Assembly: GCF_001544695.2 (NCBI RefSeq)
Contig: NZ_FCOM02000012.1
Location: forward strand, 1-64,000
DNA: 64,000 nt
Direction: 5' to 3'
Origin: Caballeronia arvi
GTDB lineage: Bacteria; Pseudomonadota; Gammaproteobacteria; Burkholderiales; Burkholderiaceae
The position numbers and the translations under genes were made by a program. Within the stretch, counting starts at the first letter, position 1; every line of letters starts with the position of its first letter. The notes below the pieces were generated by a model. It saw only the letters and a list, made by a program, of their open reading frames with translations, had not been told where the DNA came from and ran no database searches. Below, piece by piece: positions 55,868-64,000 of the stretch.

Positions 55868-57049
55868 GTGAATCCCGAATACGCAAGCAATCTGGTCAAC
55901 CGGCGCGACCTGAAACCCTATTTGAATGCCGATCAATTCGAATTTCGAGATTCGGTGAATCGCGCGCTGACGCGCCATGCATCGCCGGAATACGTTCGCC
56001 AGTGCGACGAACAAAAGCGCTTCCCGCAGGAACTCGTGAAGGTGGCCGCCGAACAGGGCTGGTTCGGCATCACGCTGCCCGAAGCGTACGGCGGCGTCGG
56101 TGGCTATCTCGACATGGCCGCTTATCTGGAGATCGTCGCGTATCACACGATCGCGCTCGCGCGCTTCTGGAATGCTAACGTGAACATGGTGGGCGGCGCG
56201 CTGGCGCGCTTCGCTCCGGACGACATCAAGGCCCTGGTGTTGCCGAAGCTGGCTGAAGGCCGTGCCTTTTTCGCCTTCGCCCTCAGCGAAAACGGCTCCG
56301 GCTCGGATGCCGCCTCGCTGACGACGCGTGGCATGGCCGACGGAAACGACTTCATTATCGACGGCACCAAGATGTGGATTTCCGGCGCGCTGCAGGCCGA
56401 CTACATCCTGACTGCGGTGCGCACCAATCCGGAAGCGAAGAAGCACGACGGGATCAGCCTGTTCCTCGTACCGAAGGAATCCAAAGGCCTGACCATCAAT
56501 CCGATCGATTTGCTCGGCGGCCACGCTATCCGGACCTGCGAGGTGGTGTACGACGGCGTGCGTGTCCCGCAAGACATGATCGTGGGCGGCCTCCACGTGG
56601 GCTGGAAGAAGCTCACCACGGTGCTGTCGAAGGAGCGCATCGCGTTGTCGGCGATGTGTGTGGGCGGCGCGCAGGCGGCGATCGATCTTGCGCGCTGGTA
56701 TGCGAACGACCGCAAACAGTTCGGGCAATCGATCATCGATTTCCAGGCCGTGTCGCATCTGCTCGCCGATATGCAGACGCGCGTGGATGCCGCCCGGCTG
56801 ATGGCGTTTCGGGCGGCGAAGCTGCTTGACGAAGGCGAAAGCTGCGACGTGGAGTCGTCGCAGGCGAAGTATTTCGCGTCGGACACCTACGTGCAGGTCG
56901 CGACCGACGGCATCCAGATCATGGGCGCCAATGGCTACTCCGCCGAATACGCGATGCAGCGTCATTACCGCGAAGCCAAGATGTTCCAGATCTTCGGTGG
57001 CACTAATCAAATTCAGCGCAACATCGTGGCACGCGCGCTCAAATCGTAA
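55868..57049 (+). CDS. Acyl-CoA dehydrogenase
   Basis: A 393-residue acyl-CoA dehydrogenase. The motif AFALSENGSGSDAASLTTRG and IDGTKMWISGALQADYILTA (FAD/substrate region) and the C-terminal MQRHYREAKMFQIFGGTNQI are typical. The likely catalytic glutamate lies in the last region. Start is GTG 55868 behind AAGGAGG. Electrons would pass to EtfBA encoded downstream. The N-terminal part (NPEYASNLVNRRDLKPYLNA) is a little longer than short-chain enzymes. The specific acyl group is unknown. Confidence 0.92.
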   Translation: MNPEYASNLVNRRDLKPYLNADQFEFRDSVNRALTRHASPEYVRQCDEQKRFPQELVKVAAEQGWFGITLPEAYGGVGGYLDMAAYLEIVAYHTIALARFWNANVNMVGGALARFAPDDIKALVLPKLAEGRAFFAFALSENGSGSDAASLTTRGMADGNDFIIDGTKMWISGALQADYILTAVRTNPEAKKHDGISLFLVPKESKGLTINPIDLLGGHAIRTCEVVYDGVRVPQDMIVGGLHVGWKKLTTVLSKERIALSAMCVGGAQAAIDLARWYANDRKQFGQSIIDFQAVSHLLADMQTRVDAARLMAFRAAKLLDEGESCDVESSQAKYFASDTYVQVATDGIQIMGANGYSAEYAMQRHYREAKMFQIFGGTNQIQRNIVARALKS

Positions 57050-57061
57050 GCGGAGACAGAC

Positions 57062-58840
57062 GTGACGGCAGTTCGGACGTTGGAGAAATTCGGCTTTGGC
57101 GTCGACCACGCGCAAGCCGACGTGGTGGTGGTCGGCGGTGGCGGCGCGGCGTCGCGTGCTGCCGTTTCTGCGGCACAGGCGGGTGCGAAGGTCCTCATGC
57201 TGGCCAAGGCGCCGGTTGGACAGGGTGGCAGCACGGTGCACGGCGCTAGCGAAATCATGAGCATGGGGGCATCCGGCTACGGCAGCGCCGACGATAGCGC
57301 AACCGTGCACTACGAAGACACGATGCGTCCGGCAGCCGGCTTCATCGACCCTGACCTGGTGCGCGTTCTGGCGGAGGACGCACCGAAGCGCATCGCTGAC
57401 CTGATCGAACTCGGCGTGCCGTTCGACCGCGTCGACGATGGCTATAAGCTCATCCGCAGCGACTTCGGCAGCTATGCGCGCGCGCTCGGCGTGAAGGGCA
57501 AAACCGGCAAGGCCTTCGTGAGCGCGCTCGCGGACGAAGCCAGAAAGCTCGGTGTCGAGATCCGTCAGCCGGCCGCGCTCATCGACCTTCTGCGCGATTC
57601 GACAGGGCGCGTGAGCGGCGTGGTTGCGATGGACCTCGATTCGCGGCGGCTGCTGGTGGTCTCGGCGCGGGCCGTCGTGCTTGGCACGGGCGGCGCGCAC
57701 GGTCTGTTCTCGCAGCAGGTGTCGACAGCGGAGATGACCGGTGACGGCCAGGCGATCTGTTTTCGCCACGGCGCAGAACTCGTGAACATGGAGTTCCACC
57801 AGTTCGGGCCGGCGATGGTCCACCCTTACGTGCAACTTTTCAGCAAGTCGTGCTTTATCCTGCATCCGAAGATGCTCAATCGCGACGGTCACGAATTCCT
57901 CCCGGACTATCTGCCGACGGGCGTGACGCCCGAGGCTGCGATGGACGAGAAAGTGTTCCCGTTCACGATATCGAACGAGTCGCGCTACATCGATATCGCG
58001 ATCGCAACGGAAATCGCGCAGGGCAGAGGCACGGAGCGCGGCGCGGTGCATTTCTCTTTCGCCGACATCGCCGAGGAACGGTTGGCGGCCACCATTCCGA
58101 ACACCATGCGCTGGATGCGCGCCAAGGGACTCGATCCGAAGCGTGATCTGCTCGAGGTCGGGATTGCCTTTCAATGCCTGAATGGCGGTGTCCGGATGAC
58201 CAGCACCGACGCGATGTCGACCATCGAGGGGCTCTTCGTGATCGGCGAACTTGCGGGTGGCGTGCGCGGTCCCGATCGTCCGGGCGGCAACTCGCTTGCC
58301 GAAGGGCAGGTTTTCGGCCATCGCGCGGGCATGGGTGCGGCCGCATTCGCACGCGGCAGCGCGGCGCCGGGCACGTCGGATGTAACGCCGCTTGCTGGGC
58401 GCCTCGAAACGGCGCTCAAACCGAATGCGTGGTTCGACGCTCAACGTATCGCCTCCGATCTGCGTACAGCGATGCAGACGCATTGCCTCGTCGAGAAGAC
58501 GGAAAGCGGCCTGAACATCGCGTTGGCCGCCGCTCGCGAGGCGCGCGCGGAGTTGGCCGCAGGGGGCGGGGCCACGCCGCCGCAGGTGATCGACGCGTTG
58601 ACGATCGACAACATGGCGACGACTGCCGACGTCATCGTGCAGGCGTGTATCGAGCGGCGCGAATCGCGCAGCAGCCACTATCGCACCGACTGTCCCGAGC
58701 GCGACGACGCGCATTTCAATCACGCATTGACCATCACGCGCGGTGAGGCCGACCCGTTCCGTCTCACCTTCGACGTGCTCGATTACCCCGGTGCGGAACT
58801 CACGCACGCATCGCATTCGCAGGCGGCAAATCATGGATAA
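57062..58840 (+). CDS. FAD flavoprotein of the fumarate reductase/succinate dehydrogenase type
   Basis: A 592-residue flavoprotein with the SdhA/AprA fold. The FAD-binding region is VVVVGGGGAASRAAVSAAQA then GQGGSTVHGASEIMSMG; later FHQFGPAMVHPYVQLFSKSC, and GPDRPGGNSLAEGQVFGHRA near the end of the capping domain. Members reduce or oxidise carbon-carbon double bonds of carboxylates or steroids. No iron-sulfur or membrane subunit is adjacent. The start is GTG 57062. It may be a second desaturation or reduction step. Confidence 0.85.
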   Translation: MTAVRTLEKFGFGVDHAQADVVVVGGGGAASRAAVSAAQAGAKVLMLAKAPVGQGGSTVHGASEIMSMGASGYGSADDSATVHYEDTMRPAAGFIDPDLVRVLAEDAPKRIADLIELGVPFDRVDDGYKLIRSDFGSYARALGVKGKTGKAFVSALADEARKLGVEIRQPAALIDLLRDSTGRVSGVVAMDLDSRRLLVVSARAVVLGTGGAHGLFSQQVSTAEMTGDGQAICFRHGAELVNMEFHQFGPAMVHPYVQLFSKSCFILHPKMLNRDGHEFLPDYLPTGVTPEAAMDEKVFPFTISNESRYIDIAIATEIAQGRGTERGAVHFSFADIAEERLAATIPNTMRWMRAKGLDPKRDLLEVGIAFQCLNGGVRMTSTDAMSTIEGLFVIGELAGGVRGPDRPGGNSLAEGQVFGHRAGMGAAAFARGSAAPGTSDVTPLAGRLETALKPNAWFDAQRIASDLRTAMQTHCLVEKTESGLNIALAAAREARAELAAGGGATPPQVIDALTIDNMATTADVIVQACIERRESRSSHYRTDCPERDDAHFNHALTITRGEADPFRLTFDVLDYPGAELTHASHSQAANHG

Positions 58841-60056
58841 GAAGCAAGTCGGCCCGTTGTCGGGCTATCGCATTCTGGATCTCACCGTCATGACCGCGGG
58901 TCCGGTCGGTACGGTGCTGCTCGCCGACCTGGGCGCGGACGTGATCAAGGTTGAGGAACCGAAGGCCGGTGACCTCTCGCGCAATCTCGGCAATCAATTC
59001 GTCGAAGGGGAAAGCGTCCAGTTCCTGTCGCAGAACCGTAACAAGCGCAGCATCCGCCTGGACCTGAAGTCCCCGAAAGGACGCGATGCATTTCTGCGCA
59101 TGGCGGAGCAGGCAGATGTCGTCGTCGAAAACTTCCGACCGGGCACGGTGGATCGGCTCGGCATCGGCTACGAGGCCGTGAAGGCGCGCAATCCGATGAT
59201 CGTCTATGCAAGCGTGTCGGCATTCGGACAAAGCGGTCCTTACGCCGCATGGCCCGCGAACGATCCGATCGTGCAGGCCGTGGCGGGTCTCATGGACATG
59301 ACGGGCGAAGCCGGCGGCAATCCGGTTCGCCTCGGAGCGCCGTTGCCGGACTTCGGCGCGGCTGCGCTGCTCGCGTTTGGTATCTCGGCGGCGTTGTTGC
59401 ATCGCGAACGGCATGGCGAAGGCCAGCGCATCGACACGTCGCTGCTTTCGGCTGCGCTTTTCAGCACCATCCCGCGCGACGGAGAGACGCTCAGAAGCGG
59501 CAAAGCGCCCGAGCGTCTCGGTAGCGGCCATCCGACGATGGTGCCGTATCGCAACTATCAGGGGTCCGATGGCCGCTATTTCTTCGCGGCCTGCTTCACC
59601 GAAAAATTCTGGCAGAACCTTTGCCGGGCGTTGGGCCGAGAAGACTTGCTGAGCGATGAACGATTCATCGGCAACACCGCGCGGACTGCGAATCGGCATG
59701 CACTCGACGTGATTCTCGAACAGCAGTTTCTGCTGCATACCGCCGAATACTGGGTGGCGCATCTGAGCGCCGCGGACGTGCCATGCGCGCTGGTGCAGGA
59801 TTACCACACCGCGTTGACGCAGGACCCGCAGATCGCGCATAACCATGCGGTCGTCGAGATCGAACATCCGCTTGCGGGCAGGGTAACGAACATCGCGAGT
59901 CCGGTGAATTTTCACGGCAGCCCGGTGGCTTACCGCCGTGCGCCGCCGACGCTCGGACAACACACGGCTGAAGTACTTGCCGAGTTCGGTTTCGCCGACG
60001 AGGAGATCGCAACACTAGAAGGTCGTGAGCTGGCAGTTGCCGGAGCGAAGTCATGA
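58833..60056 (+). CDS. CaiB/BaiF family CoA-transferase (class III)
   Basis: A 407-residue class III CoA-transferase, which moves CoA from a donor acyl-CoA to the pathway acid. The opening LSGYRILDLTVMTAGPVGTV and LLADLGADVIKVEEPKAGDL are diagnostic, as is AVAGLMDMTGEAGGNPVRLG; an aspartate in the early conserved region forms the covalent intermediate. Start ATG 58833 overlaps the preceding stop by eight bases and its end overlaps the GMC gene by four. Confidence 0.92.
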   Translation: MDKKQVGPLSGYRILDLTVMTAGPVGTVLLADLGADVIKVEEPKAGDLSRNLGNQFVEGESVQFLSQNRNKRSIRLDLKSPKGRDAFLRMAEQADVVVENFRPGTVDRLGIGYEAVKARNPMIVYASVSAFGQSGPYAAWPANDPIVQAVAGLMDMTGEAGGNPVRLGAPLPDFGAAALLAFGISAALLHRERHGEGQRIDTSLLSAALFSTIPRDGETLRSGKAPERLGSGHPTMVPYRNYQGSDGRYFFAACFTEKFWQNLCRALGREDLLSDERFIGNTARTANRHALDVILEQQFLLHTAEYWVAHLSAADVPCALVQDYHTALTQDPQIAHNHAVVEIEHPLAGRVTNIASPVNFHGSPVAYRRAPPTLGQHTAEVLAEFGFADEEIATLEGRELAVAGAKS

Positions 60057-61693
60057 AATCGTACACAACGGACTACGTTATCGTCGGCGCGGGGACGGCG
60101 GGTTGCGTGCTCGCAAACCGCCTGACCGAAGATCCGAACGTCAAAGTGATTCTGATCGAAGCCGGCGAGCGCGATCGTCACCCCTTCATCCACGTACCGG
60201 CCGGCTTCGTGCGATTGCTGGATCATCCCACCGTGACATGGCGCTATCGCACGCGGGCCGACGCCGAGACCAGCGGCCGTGCAATCCTGTTTCCGCGCGG
60301 ACGCGGACTCGGGGGGTCCAGCGCGATCAACGGCCTGCTTTATGTGCGCCCGTTCGCGGAGGATATCGATAGCTGGGAGCAGTCGGGCGCCAAGGGCTGG
60401 AGCTTCGGCAACTGTCTGCCGTTCTACCGCCGCTCCGAAACGTGGACCGAGGGCAACAGTCCGCAACGCGGCACGCACGGTCCGATCCAGGTCAGCCGGG
60501 TGAAGAATCCGCCGGAGATTTGTGGCGCGGTCGTGCAAGCCGCCCAAAAGGCCGGTCTCGATTTTGTAGATGATCCAAACAGCGACACGCGCGGTCCGTC
60601 GATCTGGTACTACCAGCAAACGCGCGACGGGCGTCGCCGGTCCAGCGCAGCGCGCGGTTATCTGCGGCCCGCAATGGCGCGGCCGAATCTCACGGTGGTG
60701 ACCGGCGTCCAGGTGTCCGGGCTCGAAATGAACGGAACGCACGTGAGCGGCATCAATGCGACGACGACCGCGGGCGCTTCGATGCAGTTTCGCGCGACCC
60801 GCGAGGTCATTCTAAGCGCCGGCGTGATCGGCACGCCCAAGCTGCTCGAAATGAGCGGCATCGGCGATAAGGACGTGCTCGACAATGCGGGCATTCGAAC
60901 ACGCATCGCGTTACCGGGCGTCGGCAACAATTTGCAGGATCACTATGTAGTCCGGCTCGGCTATCGGGTACGGGGTGCAGGTACCGCGAACGAGCGCTCG
61001 CATGGACTCGCGCTTGCGCGCGAGATGATGCGCTACTTCGTGTCGGGGACCGGCGTACTGACCTATAGTGCGGCGATCGTCGGCGGCTTTGCACAGACGA
61101 GGCTCGCAACCCGGCCCGACGTGCAGTTCGTGATTGCGCCAGGCAGCTTCGTCGAGGGACGGATCGGAGTGCTCGAGTCCGAGCCCGGTGTCTCCTGCGG
61201 CGTCTGGCAGATGCGACCCGAAAGCCGTGGGCACGTGCACATCACCAGCAGCGAGATCACGGCAGCGCCGACGATCGCACCGTCATACCTCAGCAGCGAA
61301 CTCGACCGCAACACGATGGTGGAAGGACTCAAGATCGGTCGCCGGATCTTCGCGCAGCCCGAGATCGCGCGCTATATCGTCGACGAAACCGTACCAGGCC
61401 GTCACGCGAACACCGACGAGGCGTTACTGCAATACGCGCGTGACAACGGCTCGACTGTGTATCACGCGGTTGGCACGTGCCGGATGGGAGAGGACGAAAT
61501 GAGCGTCGTCGATTCGGAAATGCGGGTGCGCGGAACGACCGGACTGCGCATCGTCGACGGCTCGGTCATGCCTTCGATAACCTCGACCAACACCAATGCG
61601 ACGGTGCTGATGCTGGCCGAGCGCGCAGCCGACATGATCCGTTCGCCGATGACGGCGCGCGCGGCTTCGACACATGACAAGGAGACGGTATGA
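60053..61693 (+). CDS. GMC-family FAD oxidoreductase (choline-dehydrogenase-like)
   Basis: A 546-residue GMC enzyme: [20 protein letters not shown] is the FAD loop, [19 protein letters not shown] the GMC signature, and [20 protein letters not shown] holds the catalytic histidine. It is distinct from hmfH at 43279 (different length and signature). It may oxidise the primary alcohol of the substrate to an aldehyde for the ALDH. ATGA overlaps link it to both the CoA-transferase and etfB. Confidence 0.9.
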   Translation: MKSYTTDYVIVGAGTAGCVLANRLTEDPNVKVILIEAGERDRHPFIHVPAGFVRLLDHPTVTWRYRTRADAETSGRAILFPRGRGLGGSSAINGLLYVRPFAEDIDSWEQSGAKGWSFGNCLPFYRRSETWTEGNSPQRGTHGPIQVSRVKNPPEICGAVVQAAQKAGLDFVDDPNSDTRGPSIWYYQQTRDGRRRSSAARGYLRPAMARPNLTVVTGVQVSGLEMNGTHVSGINATTTAGASMQFRATREVILSAGVIGTPKLLEMSGIGDKDVLDNAGIRTRIALPGVGNNLQDHYVVRLGYRVRGAGTANERSHGLALAREMMRYFVSGTGVLTYSAAIVGGFAQTRLATRPDVQFVIAPGSFVEGRIGVLESEPGVSCGVWQMRPESRGHVHITSSEITAAPTIAPSYLSSELDRNTMVEGLKIGRRIFAQPEIARYIVDETVPGRHANTDEALLQYARDNGSTVYHAVGTCRMGEDEMSVVDSEMRVRGTTGLRIVDGSVMPSITSTNTNATVLMLAERAADMIRSPMTARAASTHDKETV

Positions 61694-62439
61694 AAGTGCT
61701 GGTGGGTGTAAAGCGAGTGGTCGACTACAACGTGAAGGTCCGGGTCAAGTCGGACGGCACGGGGGTCGACATTGCGAACGTGAAGATGTCGATGAATCCG
61801 TTCGATGAAATCGCGGTTGAGGAAGCGGTGCGGCTGAAGGAAGCCGGCGTGGTTAGCGAGGTCGTGGCGGTTTCTTGCGGTGTAGCTCAGGCCCAAGAGA
61901 CGCTGCGTACCGCGTTGGCGATAGGCGCGGATCGGGCGGTGCTGATCGAGTCATCCGAAGACCTGCAGCCTCTGGCCGTTGCGAAACTGCTGAAGGCGCT
62001 GGTCGATAAGGAACAGCCTTCGTTGGTATTGCTGGGCAAGCAGGCCATCGACGACGACTCGAACCAGACCGGGCAGATGCTCGCCGCCTTGGCTGACCTT
62101 CCGCAAGCGACGTTCGCTTCGAAGGTGGTTGTGGCTGACGGGAAGGCGACGGTGTCGCGCGAAGTGGACGGCGGGGCTGAAACGCTGTCGCTGACGCTTC
62201 CCGCCGTGGTCACAACGGATCTGCGCCTGAACGAGCCGCGCTACGTGACGTTGCCGAACATCATGAAGGCGAAAAAAAAGCTGCTCGAAACGATCAAGCC
62301 CGAAGACCTCGGCGTCGATGTCACGCCGCGTCTCAAGACGCTGAAGGTTGCCGAGCCGCCCAAGCGCTCCGCCGGTGTGATGGTGCCGGATGTGAAGACG
62401 CTGGTCCAGAAGCTGAAGACCGAAGCCAAGGTGCTTTAA
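61690..62439 (+). CDS. etfB: Electron transfer flavoprotein beta subunit
   Basis: A 249-residue EtfB ([20 protein letters not shown], then [20 protein letters not shown] and [20 protein letters not shown], the nucleotide-binding signature). With EtfA it accepts electrons from the acyl-CoA dehydrogenase and other flavoenzymes of the operon. The start overlaps the GMC gene by four bases and etfA follows 22 bases after the stop. No ETF-ubiquinone oxidoreductase is present in the window. Confidence 0.95.
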   Translation: MKVLVGVKRVVDYNVKVRVKSDGTGVDIANVKMSMNPFDEIAVEEAVRLKEAGVVSEVVAVSCGVAQAQETLRTALAIGADRAVLIESSEDLQPLAVAKLLKALVDKEQPSLVLLGKQAIDDDSNQTGQMLAALADLPQATFASKVVVADGKATVSREVDGGAETLSLTLPAVVTTDLRLNEPRYVTLPNIMKAKKKLLETIKPEDLGVDVTPRLKTLKVAEPPKRSAGVMVPDVKTLVQKLKTEAKVL

Positions 62440-62461
62440 GTAGAATGCGGAGACAGAGCAA

Positions 62462-63409
62462 ATGACGAATCTGGTGAATCTTGTATTGGCAGAACACGAT
62501 ACTGCGTCGATCAAGGCTGCGACGCTGAACACGATTGCAGCGGCGCACAAGATCGGCGGCGATATTCACGTGCTGGTTGCAGGTCACAATGCGCAGGCTG
62601 CAGCCGATGCGGCAGCCAAGATCGCTGGCGTTAGCAAAGTCCTGCTGGCCGACGCGCCGCAACTCGAAGCAGGCGTCGCGGAAAACGTCGAAGCGACCGT
62701 GCTGAACATCGCGAAGGACTATTCGCACATCCTCGCGCCGGCGACCGCTTACGGCAAGAACATCACGCCGCGTATCGCAGCGAAGCTCGACGTCGCACAG
62801 ATCAGCGACATCACCGCAGTCGATTCACCCGATACGTTCGAGCGCCCGATTTACGCGGGCAACGCAATTGCAACGGTGCAATCTCGTGACCCGATCAAGG
62901 TCATCACGGTACGCACGACCGGCTTCGATGCAGTCGCAGCCGAAGGCGGCAGTGCGCCGGTCGAGAAGATCGAAGCAGCGCCCGATGCCGGCACCTCGCA
63001 GTTCTTTAGCCGTGAAGTGACGAAGCTGGACCGTCCGGAACTGACGTCGGCAAAAATCATCGTCTCGGGTGGCCGCGGTCTGGGCAACGGAGAGAACTAC
63101 ATGAAGGTGCTCGAACCGCTGGCCGACAAGCTGAACGCGGCGCTCGGCGCATCGCGTGCAGCCGTCGACGCGGGCTTCGTGCCCAACGACTATCAGGTCG
63201 GCCAGACTGGCAAGATTGTCGCGCCGCAGCTGTACGTGGCTGTCGGCATCTCGGGTGCGATCCAGCATCTGGCCGGCATGAAGGACTCGAAGGTGATCGT
63301 CGCGATCAACAAGGACCCGGAAGCGCCCATTTTCAGTGTCGCCGACTACGGTCTCGTCGGTGATCTTTTTACGGTCGCGCCAGAACTGACCGGAGCGATC
63401 GACGGCTAG
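62462..63409 (+). CDS. etfA: Electron transfer flavoprotein alpha subunit
   Basis: A 315-residue EtfA ([20 protein letters not shown]), with the FAD-binding signature [20 protein letters not shown] and [20 protein letters not shown] near the C terminus. It is the last gene of the rightward operon and precedes the hairpin at 63451. The pair may be the general cellular ETF or a pathway-dedicated copy; tight overlap with the catabolic genes favours the latter. Confidence 0.95.
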   Translation: MTNLVNLVLAEHDTASIKAATLNTIAAAHKIGGDIHVLVAGHNAQAAADAAAKIAGVSKVLLADAPQLEAGVAENVEATVLNIAKDYSHILAPATAYGKNITPRIAAKLDVAQISDITAVDSPDTFERPIYAGNAIATVQSRDPIKVITVRTTGFDAVAAEGGSAPVEKIEAAPDAGTSQFFSREVTKLDRPELTSAKIIVSGGRGLGNGENYMKVLEPLADKLNAALGASRAAVDAGFVPNDYQVGQTGKIVAPQLYVAVGISGAIQHLAGMKDSKVIVAINKDPEAPIFSVADYGLVGDLFTVAPELTGAIDG

Positions 63410-63450
63410 AACCGTCGCCATGGCTCGCTTCCGATCAAGCCACGCTTTGG

Positions 63451-63482
63451 CGCTCGGCACCGAAATTCGCCAGTGCCGAGCG
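63451..63482. terminator. Hairpin between convergent etfA and MFS gene
   Basis: Ten-base arms CGCTCGGCAC (63451-63460) and GTGCCGAGCG (63473-63482) with a 12-base loop. It lies between two convergent transcription units and may terminate both; no long T-run follows on either side. Confidence 0.6.
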
Positions 63483-63511
63483 GACGACCGTTGACTCATC
63501 GCCGTCGAGTG

Positions 63512-64000
63512 TTAACGATCGACCAAGCGCGAGGGAAAGCAGAAAACGATCAGGCTTCCGACGAGCATGCTTGCGGCGAGTATATAAAGTCCGATGCTCG
63601 TCGTGCCGGTGCTTTGCTTGATCCACCCGAGCATGTAGGGGCTGACGAAGCCGGCAAGGTTGCCGACCGAGTTGACGAGCGCGATGCCTGCAGCGGCCGC
63701 GATGCCACCTAGCAGAGCCGGAGGCAGGGTCCAGAACTGCGATACGACAGCGAGGACGCCCATTGTGCCGATCGTCAAGCCGACTACGGCCATAACGGTG
63801 CTGTGCGGATACATCGCGGCGAGCGCGAGGCCCACTGCGGCAACAACACCGGGCAAGGCGAGATGCCACCGGCGCTCACGTGTCCGGTCCGAGTGCCGCC
63901 CGACCAGAAACATTGCAATTACGGTCGCGGTATACGGAATGGCCGTAAGCAAGCCGACCTGAAGTGGATCGGAAACGCCGGTATCCTTGATGATGGTTGG
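63512..64000 (-). CDS. MFS transporter, C-terminal part (cut by window edge)
   Basis: The frame stays open to the right edge and encodes the second half of a major facilitator: TAIPYTATVIAMFLVGRHSD followed by RTRERRWHLALPGVVAAVGL, then LLGGIAAAAGIALVNSVGNL and AGFVSPYMLGWIKQSTGTTS. This matches the anion:cation symporter (phthalate/tartrate-like) group. The start lies outside the window. It is convergent with etfA. It may import the cluster's substrate or be the last gene of a neighbouring unit. Confidence 0.85.
   Translation of the reverse strand, partial: PTIIKDTGVSDPLQVGLLTAIPYTATVIAMFLVGRHSDRTRERRWHLALPGVVAAVGLALAAMYPHSTVMAVVGLTIGTMGVLAVVSQFWTLPPALLGGIAAAAGIALVNSVGNLAGFVSPYMLGWIKQSTGTTSIGLYILAASMLVGSLIVFCFPSRLVDR

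Noticed and set aside
55829..58834. 1001-residue open frame on the minus strand
   Set aside because: It runs antisense to the acyl-CoA dehydrogenase and flavoprotein genes, is rich in arginine and histidine, and is a typical high-GC shadow of well-supported genes.

Overview
The window is high-GC proteobacterial DNA whose gene families and layout fit a Burkholderiaceae genome of the Paraburkholderia/Caballeronia type (inference: no rRNA or species marker is present). It looks accessory, perhaps from a secondary chromosome or megaplasmid. It combines an arsenic operon, a large heat/stress-tolerance block with several decaying genes, and two complete catabolic clusters. Genes are called on translation, family motifs and ribosome-binding sites; no database was searched.

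0-7.3 kb: a truncated PAS sensor fragment, bluB (lower B12 ligand synthesis), an arsR-arsI-arsC-acr3 operon, and a LysR regulator divergent from a phytanoyl-CoA-dioxygenase-like gene. A frameshifted response-regulator remnant follows.

7.3-31.4 kb: stress island. It holds an unusual fusion of a ribosome-hibernation (HPF/RaiA) domain to sigma-70-like regions, an extra dnaK, three small heat-shock proteins (one with an in-frame amber codon), and tRNA-Lys. A groES-groEL operon without the usual GGM tail is followed by three little-known genes. Next come a frameshifted DJ-1/PfpI gene, a monooxygenase-like protein, a host-attachment-type protein, an Old Yellow Enzyme, and a thioredoxin-reductase-like flavoprotein lacking redox cysteines, paired with a UBP zinc finger. 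The island ends with the operon hdeD-like / PRC-barrel / hsp20 / clpK(clpG), an AraC regulator and a PsiE-family protein. Its gene content recalls the transmissible heat-resistance loci of gamma- and betaproteobacteria, but dnaK, groESL and the HPF-sigma fusion are additions. A sigma-32-type promoter and a repeated leader of about 100 nt, with a ROSE-like hairpin masking the Shine-Dalgarno sequence, occur twice (about 7.36-7.53 kb and 12.26-12.42 kb).

31.7-48.2 kb: a furfural/HMF/2-furoate (hmf) cluster. LysR and aldehyde dehydrogenase lie on the minus strand. Divergently there are hmfF-G (UbiD/UbiX), hmfA-B-C (molybdenum furoyl-CoA dehydrogenase, HmfA carrying a fused CoxG-like domain), hmfD, hmfE, hmfH (GMC oxidoreductase), an MFS transporter and a sterol-desaturase-like membrane protein. 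A second, paralogous LysR closes the cluster. The predicted route is furfural/HMF to furoate, furoyl-CoA and then 2-oxoglutarate.

48.5-64 kb: a second catabolic cluster of unknown substrate built around a divergent promoter at 53.4 kb. Leftwards run a TRAP binding protein, a fused TRAP permease, a GntR regulator and a D-2-hydroxyacid dehydrogenase. Rightwards run an aldehyde dehydrogenase, HpaI-type aldolase, acyl-CoA dehydrogenase, fumarate-reductase-like flavoprotein, CaiB/BaiF CoA-transferase, GMC oxidoreductase and EtfBA. A partial MFS transporter runs off the right edge.
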